Positions 40,515-49,407 of a stretch of DNA of 64,000 nucleotides are shown one piece after another. This DNA is from Klenkia taihuensis. GTDB taxonomy: Bacteria; Actinomycetota; Actinomycetes; Mycobacteriales; Geodermatophilaceae. The DNA lies in NCBI RefSeq assembly GCF_900112525.1, contig NZ_FOMD01000003.1:434001-498000 (forward strand). Direction: 5' to 3'. A program made the translations under genes and the position numbers. A model generated the notes under the pieces. It had not been told where the DNA came from, did no database searches, and saw nothing but the letters and a program-made list of their open reading frames with translations. Each line of letters opens with the position of its first letter. Positions within the stretch are counted from its first letter, which is position 1.

Positions 40515-41378
40515 ATGTCGGCGCTCGTGGTCTGCGAGTCGCTGGTCCGCATCCACCGGTCCGGGTCGGTCGAGGTGCAGGCGCTGCAGGGGCTGGACCT
40601 GGTGGTCGACGACGGCGAGGTGCTCGCCGTCGTCGGCGCCTCCGGGTCGGGCAAGTCCACCCTGCTGTCGGTCCTCGCCGGGTCCGACGCCCCCACCGCC
40701 GGCCGGGTCACCGTCGGCGGCTGGGACCTCACCGCGCTCTCCCGCGCCGACCGGGTCGCCTACCGCCGCTCGGTCGTCGGCGTCGTGCGGCAGCAGACCG
40801 CGCAGAACCTGGTGCCCTGGCTGACCGCCGCGGAGAACGTGGCGCTCCCGCTGGCCCTGGCCGGTGCCCCCCGCCGCGGCCGGGCCGGCCGGGTGGCCGA
40901 GCTGCTGGACCTGGTCGGCGTGCCGCACGTCGCCGACCGCCGGCCCGCCGCCTGCTCCGGCGGCGAGCAGCAGCGGGTGGCCATCGCCGTCGCGCTGGCC
41001 AACGCCCCCGCCGTCCTGCTGGCCGACGAGCCCACCGGCGAGCTGGACACCACCAGCTCCCAGCAGGTCTACGAGGCCTTCCGGGCCGTCAACCGCGACC
41101 TGGGGACGACGGTCGTGGTGGTCACCCACGACGCCACCGTCTCCGACCAGGTCGAGCGCACCGTGGCCATCCGCGACGGCCGCACCGCCAGCGAGGTGCT
41201 CCGCCGGCCCACCGGCGACGGCGCCCCCGTGGTGGCCGAGGAGTTCGCGGTGCTCGACCGGGCCGGTCGCCTGCAGCTGCCGGCCGAGTACCGGGCCGCG
41301 CTCGACCTCACCCGCCGCGTGCGGCTCACCCTGGAGGCCGACCACGTCGCCGTGCACCGGGACGCGGGCGCCCGGTGA
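40515..41378 (+). CDS. ABC transporter ATP-binding protein with C-terminal AbrB-like tail
   Basis: 287 residues from ATG at 40515. Walker A GASGSGKST, Q-loop region VVGVVRQQTAQNLVPWLTAA, signature CSGGEQQRVAIA (C replacing the usual L), Walker B VLLADEPTGELD, H-loop VVTHD. This is the MacB/LolD class that drives FtsX-type permeases. After the ATPase (about residue 235) comes VLDRAGRLQLPAEYRAAL and LTRRVRLTLEADHVAV, which reads like an AbrB/MraZ swapped-hairpin (DxxGRlxlP). The GTGA overlap couples it to the second ATPase. Confidence 0.92.
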   Translation: MSALVVCESLVRIHRSGSVEVQALQGLDLVVDDGEVLAVVGASGSGKSTLLSVLAGSDAPTAGRVTVGGWDLTALSRADRVAYRRSVVGVVRQQTAQNLVPWLTAAENVALPLALAGAPRRGRAGRVAELLDLVGVPHVADRRPAACSGGEQQRVAIAVALANAPAVLLADEPTGELDTTSSQQVYEAFRAVNRDLGTTVVVVTHDATVSDQVERTVAIRDGRTASEVLRRPTGDGAPVVAEEFAVLDRAGRLQLPAEYRAALDLTRRVRLTLEADHVAVHRDAGAR

Positions 41379-42052
41379 CCGCCCTCGTCGAGATGGCCGG
41401 CGTGCACCGCACGTTCGGTCGCGGGGCCGCGGCCGTGCACGCGCTGCGCGGGGTCTCCCTCGCCGTCGCCCCCGGGGAGCTGGTCGCCCTGGTCGGCCGG
41501 TCCGGGTCGGGCAAGACCACCCTGCTCAACCTGGTCGGCGGGCTGGACCGGCCCGACGCCGGCACCGTGCACGTGGCCGGCACCGACGTCGGTGCGCTGG
41601 ACGACGACGGCCTGGTCGCGCTGCGCCGGGACGTCGTCTCGTCGGTCTTCCAGACCTTCGGCCTGGTCCCCGTGCTCACCGCGGCCGAGAACGTCGGCGT
41701 CCCGCTGCGGCTGCGCCGCGTCCCGGCCGCCGAGCGGGAGCAGCGGGTGGCCCGGCTGCTGGACCTGGTCGGGCTCACCCCGCACGCCGCGCAGCGGCCC
41801 GACGAGCTCTCCGGCGGCCAGCAGCAGCGGGTGGCGCTGGCCCGGGCGCTGGCCGGCTCGCCCCGGCTGCTGGTGGCCGACGAGCCCACCGGCCAGCTCG
41901 ACCGGGAGACCGGCCTGGCGGTCATGGCGCTGGTCCGCGGGGTGGTGGAGGCCGAGGGCGTCGCGGCGCTGGTCTCCACGCACGACCCGGTGATGGTGGC
42001 GCTGGCCGACCGGGTGGTGCACGTCGTCGACGGGCAGCTGGTCGACGGGTGA
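41375..42052 (+). CDS. ABC transporter ATP-binding protein (LolD/MacB class)
   Basis: 225 residues, GTG start overlapping the previous stop. Walker A GRSGSGKTT, Q-loop SVFQTFGLVPVLTAAENV, signature LSGGQQQRVALARAL, Walker B LLVADEPTGQLD, H-loop VSTHD. All catalytic motifs are present. With the first ATPase it probably forms a heterodimer powering the two large permeases that follow. Confidence 0.94.
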   Translation: MTALVEMAGVHRTFGRGAAAVHALRGVSLAVAPGELVALVGRSGSGKTTLLNLVGGLDRPDAGTVHVAGTDVGALDDDGLVALRRDVVSSVFQTFGLVPVLTAAENVGVPLRLRRVPAAEREQRVARLLDLVGLTPHAAQRPDELSGGQQQRVALARALAGSPRLLVADEPTGQLDRETGLAVMALVRGVVEAEGVAALVSTHDPVMVALADRVVHVVDGQLVDG

Positions 42053-45000
42053 CGCTGCTCGCCCGGAGCCGCGCCCAGGCCGGGCTGCTCGGCGTCGTCC
42101 TCGTGGTGCTCGTCGCCGGGCTGACCGTGCTGGCCTGCTGCGCGCTGCTGCTCACCACCGGCGCCGACCGGGCGTGGCAGGCCGCGCTGGCCGCCACCCC
42201 GGCCGGGGAGCTGCGGGTCGACGTCGAGCTCACCGACCTGCCCGCCGACCCGGCCGCCGACGCCGCCGCGGCCGGTGCCGAGCTCACCGCGGCCCTGGCG
42301 CCGCTGGACCCCCGGGTCTCGACCTGGACCACCTCGACGCTGCGCGACCTGCCCGCCGGGCCGGGGGGACGGCGGCTGGGCTGGCTGGCCGGCGTCGACG
42401 ACCTGACCGGCCGGGCCGACCTGGTCGCCGGTAGCTGGCCGGGCGCACCCGCGGGGAGGACGTGGCCCGCGGCGCTGCCGGTGGCCGCGGCCGAGGCGCT
42501 GGGTCTGCAGGTGGGCGACGTGGTGGAGCTCGCGCCCAGCACCGGGCTGGAGGGCGCCGCCGACACCGCGCCGGTCACCGTGCAGGTGGTCGGCCTCGTG
42601 CAGCCCCGCGCCGGCGCCTGGGACCGCGACCGGCTCGACGGCGCCGGCACCGTGCCCGACCTGGAGTTCGGCGTCTTCGGCTCGGTGCGGCTGCCGGCCG
42701 CGGGGCCCTTCCTGGTCGACCCGGCCACCCTGCTCGCGGCCGGCCCCGGGGTGGAGCGGATCGCGCTGCGCGCCGCCCCGGACGCGGTCGCCGCCCCCGC
42801 CGGCCTGGGCGACCGGCTGTCGGGGCTGCCCGGCGCGGTGCGGTCGGCCACCGAGGGCACCAGCCGGGTGGTCGACCCGCTGGCCGGCACCCTCGCCGGT
42901 GTGGCCGACCAGCAGGCGGCCACCCGGGGCGCGGTGCTGGCGGTGGCCGTGCTGGCCGGCGCGGTCACCCTGGTCGCGCTGGGCACCGCCGCGCGGGTGC
43001 TCGGCGACCGGCGGCTCGGGGAGAGCGCCCTGCTGCGCGCCCGCGGGGCCACCCGCCGCCAGCTCGCCACCCGGGCGCTGCCGGAGGCCGCCGTCCTCGC
43101 TCTCGTCGCCGCCGCCCTGGCCCTCCCGCTGGCCGCGCTCGCCGTCCGGGGCGTGCTACCCGGCTCGGCGACCGGGGCGCTGCTGCCCGCCGCGGTGGTG
43201 CTGCCGGTGCTCGCCGCCGCCCTCGTCCTGGCCGTGGGTCTGGCGGTGCTCGCCACCCGGCTGCCCGCACCCGGCCGGCCCTCCCCGCGCGGCGCGCTGG
43301 CCCGGTCCGGCGCCGACCTGCTGCTGGCCGGGCTCGCCGCGGTCGCCGTGGCGAGCACGACCGACCGGGCCGGGACCGACCCGGTGCTGGTGGTCGCGCC
43401 GGTGCTGGTGCTCGCCGCCGGCACCGCGCTGTCGCTGCGTCTGCCGCCGCTGCTGGCCCGGCTCGCCGACCGGCGGGCGGTCCGCGGCGACCGCCTGGTG
43501 CCGGTGCTCGTGGCCGGCGACCTGGCCCGCCGGCCACTCGCGTCGGGTGCGGCCGCGCTGCTGGTGCTGGCCACCGCGGCGGTGGTGGCCGCGTCCGGGG
43601 TGCTCGCCACCTGGGCGGTGTCCCGCACCGACCAGGCCGACCTGCGGGTGGGCACCGACCTCGCCGTCCCCGCCGACGGCCTCTCCGCCGCCGCGGTGCG
43701 CGCGGCCACCGGCGGCACGGTCAGCCCGGTGCTGGAGCGGGCGGTGTCGTTCGGGTCCGTGCTGCGCAGCGGCGGCGCCGCGCCCCGGCTGGTCGCCGTG
43801 GACGCCGCGGTCGCCGCCGGCGTGCTGCGCGGCCGGCTGCCCGCGGGCCAGGACTGGGGGTCCGCCACCGCGGCGCTGGTGCCCGACCCGGCGCCCGCCG
43901 GCCCGGAGGGTCCCGGACCGGTCACCGTCACCGGCGTCGCCCGCGGCCAGGCCGTGCAGGTGACCACCACGGTGGTGCTGTCCGGTGACGGCCCCGCAAC
44001 GGTGACCGGCGAGGCCGTACCGCTGGACGGCAGCCCGCGGGACGCCGGCGTCGTCGTGCCCGCCGGCCGCGCCGTCACCGCGGTGGTCCTCGACGTCGCG
44101 GTCGACGAGGTCACGGTCGACCCCGAGCAGACGGTGCCGTTCGCCGTCGAGGTCACCCTGCCCGGCGCGGACGCCGGCTGGTCGGTCACCGTCCCCGGCA
44201 CGGACGGCGGGGTGATGGACCCGCGGCTGGCCGACGGCGCGCTGCAGCTGACCGGCCGGCTCTTCCCGACCGGGCTGGCCGTCGCCCCCGACCGCGTGGT
44301 GCTCACCCCGCAGCCGCCGCCGGCCGCGCTCCCGGTCGTGCTGTCCGGGGGGCTGGCCGGCGACCTCGGGCTGGGCGACGGCGACGCGGTCTCCCTGGCC
44401 GTCGGCGACGCCGCGGTCCGCGCCCAGCTGGTCGGCACGGTGCCCGACGTGCCCTCGGTCCCCGGCGCCCCCGGTGTGCTGGCCGACGCCGGCACGCTGA
44501 CCGGCGTGCTGCTCGCCGCCGGGGAGCTGCCCGGCCCGCCGCAGGCCTGGTGGGTCGGCGGGCCGCGCCCCGGCACCGCGCTGCCCGGCGCGGTGACCCG
44601 CACCGGTCTGGCCGACGAGCTGCGCACCGGCCCCCTGCAGGTCGGCCTGCCCACCGCGCTGGCCCTGGTGGCCGGCGGCGGGCTGCTGCTGGGGCTGACC
44701 GGCGCGGTCCTGCAGGCCGCGGCCGTGCGCAGCGGCGGGCGCGCGGAGGCCGCCCGGCTGCTCGGGCTCGGCGTGCCCCGGCGCACGGTGCGGGGTGTCG
44801 TGGCCGCCCGGCACGTCGCCGGCACGGTGCTCGCCGTGCTCCTCGGCGCCGTGGTCGGGGCGGTCGGGACCGTGCTGGTGGCGCCGGCGGTGAGCGGTGC
44901 GGCGGTGCCGGCCGCCACGGTGCAGACCCCGTGGGTGACCTGGGCCGCCGCGGCGGCGGGGCTGGCGCTGGTGGGGTCCGCGGTCGTGCTGCCGGTGGCG

Positions 45001-45054
45001 CGGGCGCTGGTGCGGGTCGACGTCCCCGCGGTGCTCCGGGAGGGCAGCTCGTGA
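42049..45054 (+). CDS. Large FtsX-type ABC permease
   Basis: 1001 residues; GTG overlaps the ATPase stop. N-terminal membrane helix (about 10-37), a large extracytoplasmic beta-rich domain, then a core of FtsX helices at about 285-405 with GDRRLGESALLRARGATRRQ (the conserved cytoplasmic coupling segment), a second extracytoplasmic domain (about 530-860), and a final helix set with RAEAARLLGLGVPRRTVRGV. Such twin-core permeases extract or push lipoproteins, peptides or drugs at the outer face of the membrane without moving them fully across. Substrate unknown. The final codon overlaps the next gene. Confidence 0.88.
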   Translation: MTLLARSRAQAGLLGVVLVVLVAGLTVLACCALLLTTGADRAWQAALAATPAGELRVDVELTDLPADPAADAAAAGAELTAALAPLDPRVSTWTTSTLRDLPAGPGGRRLGWLAGVDDLTGRADLVAGSWPGAPAGRTWPAALPVAAAEALGLQVGDVVELAPSTGLEGAADTAPVTVQVVGLVQPRAGAWDRDRLDGAGTVPDLEFGVFGSVRLPAAGPFLVDPATLLAAGPGVERIALRAAPDAVAAPAGLGDRLSGLPGAVRSATEGTSRVVDPLAGTLAGVADQQAATRGAVLAVAVLAGAVTLVALGTAARVLGDRRLGESALLRARGATRRQLATRALPEAAVLALVAAALALPLAALAVRGVLPGSATGALLPAAVVLPVLAAALVLAVGLAVLATRLPAPGRPSPRGALARSGADLLLAGLAAVAVASTTDRAGTDPVLVVAPVLVLAAGTALSLRLPPLLARLADRRAVRGDRLVPVLVAGDLARRPLASGAAALLVLATAAVVAASGVLATWAVSRTDQADLRVGTDLAVPADGLSAAAVRAATGGTVSPVLERAVSFGSVLRSGGAAPRLVAVDAAVAAGVLRGRLPAGQDWGSATAALVPDPAPAGPEGPGPVTVTGVARGQAVQVTTTVVLSGDGPATVTGEAVPLDGSPRDAGVVVPAGRAVTAVVLDVAVDEVTVDPEQTVPFAVEVTLPGADAGWSVTVPGTDGGVMDPRLADGALQLTGRLFPTGLAVAPDRVVLTPQPPPAALPVVLSGGLAGDLGLGDGDAVSLAVGDAAVRAQLVGTVPDVPSVPGAPGVLADAGTLTGVLLAAGELPGPPQAWWVGGPRPGTALPGAVTRTGLADELRTGPLQVGLPTALALVAGGGLLLGLTGAVLQAAAVRSGGRAEAARLLGLGVPRRTVRGVVAARHVAGTVLAVLLGAVVGAVGTVLVAPAVSGAAVPAATVQTPWVTWAAAAAGLALVGSAVVLPVARALVRVDVPAVLREGSS

Positions 45055-47666
45055 GGTGGGGCGTGCCGCTGCGCGGCGGGCGCGCCCAGGTGCTCGCCGC
45101 CCCCGCCGCGTGGGTGGTGGCGCTGCTGGTGGTCGCGCTGGCCACCGCGCTGGCCGTGGTGGTTCCCGCGGCCGTCGCGGCCACCGCGGACGACGCCGTC
45201 CGGGCGCAGGCGGCGGCTGCCGGGACCGGGGCGGACACCGTCGTCACCGCCCCGTTCCCCGAGGACCCGAGCGGCACCGTGCGGCGCGAGGCCGGGGCGG
45301 CCGACGACACCCGGGCCCTCGCCGCCGACCTCGCGGGCCGGCTGCCCGGGCCCCTGGCCGGCGCGGTGGGCACGCCGGTGGCCGCGGCCGGCACCCGCGA
45401 CCTGCCGCTGACGTTGCCCGCCCCGGTCGCCGTCGCGCTGGGCCCGACCGAGCTGCGGCTGACCTGGGTGGCCCGCGCGGGCGGCGCCGCGGTCACCTGG
45501 ACGGCGGGGGCGGCCCCCGGCGTGGCGGCCGCGGACGGCGAGGTGCAGGCCGGGCTCGCCGCCCCGGTGGCCGCCGCGCTCGGGGTGGGACCCGGGGACC
45601 GGCTGGCCGCGCGCACGCCGGACGGTGTCGACGTCGACGTCGTGGTCAGCGGGGTCTTCACCGCCGACGATCCCACCGACCCGGTCTGGGTGCGCACGCC
45701 CCGCCTGCTCGGGCCCGCGACCCGGGGGAGCGGTGCGGCCCTGCGCACGGCGGTCGCGGCGCTGCTGTCCGACGACGCGCTGCCCGATGCCCGGGTGGCC
45801 GCGGGCCCGCTGACCCGCACGGTGACCTTCCCGGCCGCGCCGGGCGGCCTCACCGCGCCCGGTGCCGACGCCGTCGCCCGCGCGGTCACCGAGGTGCGCG
45901 CGGCGCCGGTGGTGCTGGGGGTGTCCCCGCTGCCGCGGGTGGACAGCCGGCTCGGCGACCTGCTCGACGCCGCCACCGCCACCCTGGACGCCGCCCGCGC
46001 CCAGGCCGCGGTCCTCGTCGCCGCGGTCGGCCTGGCCACCGCGCTGGTGCTGCTGCTGGCCGCGGCCGCGCTGGTCGGCCGGCGCGGCCGCGTGCTCGGG
46101 CTGTCCCGGGCCCGCGGCGGGTCGCTGCCGGGGCTGGCCACGGCGCTGCTGGTGGAGGGCGGGGTGCTGACCGTGGCCGGCGCCGGCGCCGGGCTCCTGC
46201 TGGGGATCGTGCTGGCGCCCGGGCCCGTCCCGTGGGGTGCCGCAGCGGCCGGGGTGCTGCCGGTGGCGCTGGCCGGGGTTCTCGCCCTGCCGGTGTTGGG
46301 CGTGCGCGCCGCCGACGCCGCGACCGGTGGTCGGCGGGTGCCGCTGGACGCCCGGGCCCGCACCCGGGCCCGGCGGGAGACCCGGCTGCGGCGCGGCGCG
46401 GTCGACCTGGCCGTGGTGCTGCTCGCCGTCGGCGCGGTGCTGGCGCTGCGGTCCCGCGGCGTCCCGGGCGGGCTGCTCGCCGTCGCGGCCCCCGCGCTCG
46501 CCGTCCTCGCCGGGGCGGTGCTGGTGGCCCGGGTGCAGCCGGCGCTGACCGGGGCCCTGCTCGGGCCGGCCCGCCGGTCGCGCGGCGCGGTGCCGCTGCT
46601 GGCCGCCGCCGGTGCCCGCTCGACCGCGGTGCTCGCCCCGGTCGCGCTGACCGCCGTCGTCGCCCTCGCGGTGACCGTGGTGTGCCTGGGGACGACGGCG
46701 CGGGCCGGCCAGGTCGAGGCGTCCTGGACCGCGGTCGGTGCCGACGCCGCCGTCACCGCCGACCCGCTGCCCGACCTCGACCTGCCCGACCTCGACCTGG
46801 CCGGCGCGCCCGGCGTCGACCTCGCCGTGCCCGCGCGGGTGGCCGAGGGCGTGCAGCTGTCCACCGCCGCCGGCGGCGCCCGGACCCGGGTCGTGGTCGT
46901 CGACCCCGGCGCCTACGCGGAGCTGGTGGGCAGCACGCCGCTGCCCGACGTCGCGGGCCTCGAGGGCCTCGAGGGCCTCGGCGACCGGGCGCTGGTCACC
47001 CCCGACGTGGGCGGCGACGGCACCGTGCTGCTGGACGGGCAGGCCGTGCGGTTCACCGTCGCCGGCACGCTCCCGCCGGGTCCCACCACGGTGCTCCTGC
47101 CGCCCGCCGCCGTCCCCGCCGACCTGGCCGCGCCCGACGTGCTCTGGCTGACCGGCCCGGGCGCCGCGGCCGCCGCCGCCACCGTCCCCGGCGGGACCGT
47201 CGAGCTGCGCGCCGACCGGCTCGCCGCGGTGGCCGACGCGCCGCTGCCGCGGGGGCTCGCCGTCCTCGGGGCGGTCGCCGCCGGCGTCCTGCTCGACCTG
47301 GGAGTGCTCGCCGTCGTCCTCGGCGGGGTCGCGGGCGCGCGTCGGCGGCGGGCGACGTCCGGGGTGCTGCGGACCCTGGGGCTCGGCGAGCGGCAGGCCC
47401 GTGCGGTGACCCTGCTGGAGCTGCTGCCCGGGGTGCTGGCCACCGCCGTCCCCGGGGCGCTGCTGGGGGTGGCCGTCGCCGCGCTGGTGTCCGGGCCGCT
47501 GGGCCTGCGGCTGCTCACCGGGCAGGCGACGGACCCGGCGCTGGCCGTCCCGTGGTGGCTGCCGGTCCTGCTGGTGCCGCCGCTGCTCGCGGTCGGCGTG
47601 ACCGTGCTGGCCGAGGCCCGGGCCCGCCGGCGGGTGCCGCTGGGCACCGTGCTGCGCGAGCCCTGA
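45051..47666 (+). CDS. Large FtsX-type ABC permease, second subunit
   Basis: 871 residues from GTG overlapping the previous stop. Same architecture as its partner: one N-terminal helix, an extracytoplasmic domain to about 300, helices near 310-430 with GRRGRVLGLSRARGGSLPGL, a second domain, and the C-terminal core with ARRRRATSGVLRTLGLGERQ. Short DNA tandem repeats near 46771-46803 (PDLDLPDLDL) and 46957-46980 (GLEGLEGLG) lie in the second domain. It ends the four-gene ABC operon; the convergent SDR gene stops 3 bp away. Confidence 0.87.
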   Translation: MRWGVPLRGGRAQVLAAPAAWVVALLVVALATALAVVVPAAVAATADDAVRAQAAAAGTGADTVVTAPFPEDPSGTVRREAGAADDTRALAADLAGRLPGPLAGAVGTPVAAAGTRDLPLTLPAPVAVALGPTELRLTWVARAGGAAVTWTAGAAPGVAAADGEVQAGLAAPVAAALGVGPGDRLAARTPDGVDVDVVVSGVFTADDPTDPVWVRTPRLLGPATRGSGAALRTAVAALLSDDALPDARVAAGPLTRTVTFPAAPGGLTAPGADAVARAVTEVRAAPVVLGVSPLPRVDSRLGDLLDAATATLDAARAQAAVLVAAVGLATALVLLLAAAALVGRRGRVLGLSRARGGSLPGLATALLVEGGVLTVAGAGAGLLLGIVLAPGPVPWGAAAAGVLPVALAGVLALPVLGVRAADAATGGRRVPLDARARTRARRETRLRRGAVDLAVVLLAVGAVLALRSRGVPGGLLAVAAPALAVLAGAVLVARVQPALTGALLGPARRSRGAVPLLAAAGARSTAVLAPVALTAVVALAVTVVCLGTTARAGQVEASWTAVGADAAVTADPLPDLDLPDLDLAGAPGVDLAVPARVAEGVQLSTAAGGARTRVVVVDPGAYAELVGSTPLPDVAGLEGLEGLGDRALVTPDVGGDGTVLLDGQAVRFTVAGTLPPGPTTVLLPPAAVPADLAAPDVLWLTGPGAAAAAATVPGGTVELRADRLAAVADAPLPRGLAVLGAVAAGVLLDLGVLAVVLGGVAGARRRRATSGVLRTLGLGERQARAVTLLELLPGVLATAVPGALLGVAVAALVSGPLGLRLLTGQATDPALAVPWWLPVLLVPPLLAVGVTVLAEARARRRVPLGTVLREP

Positions 47667-47669
47667 CCC

Positions 47670-48473
47670 CTACACGGCCCGGGCCGACAACCCGCCGTCC
47701 ACCGGCAGCAGCACACCGGTGACGTAGCGGGACTCGTCCGAGGCGAGGAACAGCGCGGCGTCGGCGACGTCCTGCGCGGTGCCCATCCGGCCGGTCGGGC
47801 TCAGCGCGTCCCGCTCGGCGCGCACCTGCTCGACCGCGGCGTTCCCGGCCAGCTGCGCGTAGACCAGCGGGGTGTCCACCAGCCCCACCAGCAGCGCGTT
47901 CACCCGCACGCCCCGGTCGGCGTACTGCAGCGCGAGGCTGCGGGTCAGCTGGTTCACCCCCGCCTTGGCCGCCGCGTACCCGGGGTAGGGGTAGCCGGTC
48001 CACCGGATCGAGGCGGTCGAGGAGACGTTCACCATCGACCCGCCCCGGACCAGCAGGTGCGGCAACGTGGCCTGCGCGGTCAGGAAGACGCTGTCCAGGT
48101 TGAGCGACAGCGCGCGGTGCCAGTCGGCCAGCGTCAGGTCGTCGACGGAGCCCAGCACGGTGGCGCCGACGGTGTTCTGCACGACGTCCAGCCGGCCGGT
48201 GCGGTCCACCACCGCCGCGACGGCGGCCCGCACCTGGCCGGGGTCGGTGACGTCGGCGACCAGCGCGACGGCGTCGCCGCCGGCGGCCCGCACCGCCGCG
48301 ACCGTGCGCTCGGCGGCCGCGGCGTCCCGGTCGACGACGGCGACGTGCGCGCCGTGCCGGGCGAAGGTGCGGGCCGACGCGGCCCCGATGGAGGTGACGC
48401 CGTCGGGGCCGCCGGTCGTCGTCCCGCCGCCGAAGACGACGGCGGTGCGACCGGCCAGGCGCAGGTCAGGCAC
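47670..48473 (-). CDS. SDR-family oxidoreductase with enlarged nucleotide-binding loop
   Basis: 267 residues. The glycine-rich loop is longer than normal: VVFGGGTTTGGPDGVTSIG in place of TGxxxGIG. The rest is classical SDR: DRD after strand 2, VADVTDP, NVSSTAS with the catalytic Ser, Y-x3-K in YPGYAAAKAG, and the C-terminal YVTGVLLPVDGG. It oxidises or reduces an alcohol or ketone with NAD(P). GTG start at 48473 overlaps the upstream alpha/beta-hydrolase gene by 8 bp, so the two likely act in one pathway. Confidence 0.9.
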   Translation of the reverse strand: MPDLRLAGRTAVVFGGGTTTGGPDGVTSIGAASARTFARHGAHVAVVDRDAAAAERTVAAVRAAGGDAVALVADVTDPGQVRAAVAAVVDRTGRLDVVQNTVGATVLGSVDDLTLADWHRALSLNLDSVFLTAQATLPHLLVRGGSMVNVSSTASIRWTGYPYPGYAAAKAGVNQLTRSLALQYADRGVRVNALLVGLVDTPLVYAQLAGNAAVEQVRAERDALSPTGRMGTAQDVADAALFLASDESRYVTGVLLPVDGGLSARAV

Positions 48474-49323
48474 GGGTCCCCGGGGTGCCGTCCAGGAACT
48501 GCAGCAGGCAGGCCGCGAAGGTCTCCGGGCCCTCGAAGAACGGGAAGTGCGACCCGCCCTCGGCGCGGGTGAACACCTTCAGGTGCGCGCCGGGGACGTG
48601 CTCGGCGGTCCAGCGCTGGGAGTCGGGGGAGACGTGGCTGACCTCGCCGCCCACGACCAGCACGGGGACGTCGATGCGCGGCAGCACGTCGCGCCAGTCC
48701 TGCATGGCGTGGTCGAGCAGGAGCCGGGCACCCCAGGGGCCGGGCATCCGCAGGTTCTCCTCGAACAGGTGTGCCAGGTCGTCGGCGGGGATGTCCGTGC
48801 TGAGCATCGAGGCGAGGAAGCCGTGCCGGGTGTCCCGCGCGTCGGGGGCCCCGACCGCGCCGACGAAGCCCTCGGTGCCGGGGAAGTCGAGGATCGCGCC
48901 GGCCGCGGCGCCGTCCTCGGGCGTCATCCAGGGCAGCACCACGCAGGCGCTGGGCTGGTCGAGCACGGTGAAGGAGTCCAGCGGGCCGGTGCCGAAGTTG
49001 TCGACCAGGCTCCAGCCGACCGAGGCCCCCATCGAGTGGCCGACCAGGTCGAAGGAGCGCAGGCCCAGGTGCCCGGTGATCTCGCGGAGGTCGGCGGCCA
49101 GCCGGGCCACCCGGGCGCCGTGGTCGGGCTTGCCGGACAGGCCGTGGCCGCGCTGGTCGTAGCTGACCACCCGGTGCCGGGCGGCCAGCAGCGGGACGAC
49201 CCGGTCCCAGGTGGCGCGGGACTGCGACCAGCCGTGCACCAGCACCAGGGTGCGACCGCTGCCGGTGGCGCCGGTGTCGCGGTAGTCCAGGTCGACGCCG
49301 TCGGTGGTCGTGTAGGTGGCCAT
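48466..49323 (-). CDS. Alpha/beta-hydrolase
   Basis: 285 residues. Oxyanion segment LVHGWSQSRATWD, nucleophile elbow LVGHSMGAS (Ser), late acid in VLVVGGEVSHVSPD, and catalytic His in EGGSHFPFFEGPETF. This layout resembles haloperoxidase/ring-cleavage product hydrolases; the substrate is unknown. GATGAT lies 6 nt before the ATG, consistent with a leaderless transcript. It is first in a two-gene operon with the SDR. The PucR-type regulator gene just upstream on the same strand may control it. Confidence 0.9.
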   Translation of the reverse strand: MATYTTTDGVDLDYRDTGATGSGRTLVLVHGWSQSRATWDRVVPLLAARHRVVSYDQRGHGLSGKPDHGARVARLAADLREITGHLGLRSFDLVGHSMGASVGWSLVDNFGTGPLDSFTVLDQPSACVVLPWMTPEDGAAAGAILDFPGTEGFVGAVGAPDARDTRHGFLASMLSTDIPADDLAHLFEENLRMPGPWGARLLLDHAMQDWRDVLPRIDVPVLVVGGEVSHVSPDSQRWTAEHVPGAHLKVFTRAEGGSHFPFFEGPETFAACLLQFLDGTPGTRA

Positions 49324-49407
49324 GAGCTGATCATCGACGGGCTGTGACCTGGGGCACCACCTCCCGGGCGAGCACGGTGCGGGCCGCGGTTGCTCGCGGG
49401 GGAGGAG

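Noticed and set aside
41922-44918. A 998-codon Ser/Thr/Ala-rich open frame antisense to the ABC permease
   Set aside because: The composition is a mirror of permease codons; the sense frame has FtsX-type helices and overlaps coupled to both neighbours.
46771-46980. Short tandem repeats (PDLDLPDLDL and GLEGLEGLG codons) in the second permease
   Set aside because: They are small in-frame repeats in a surface loop with no sign of phase variation or wider repeat structure.
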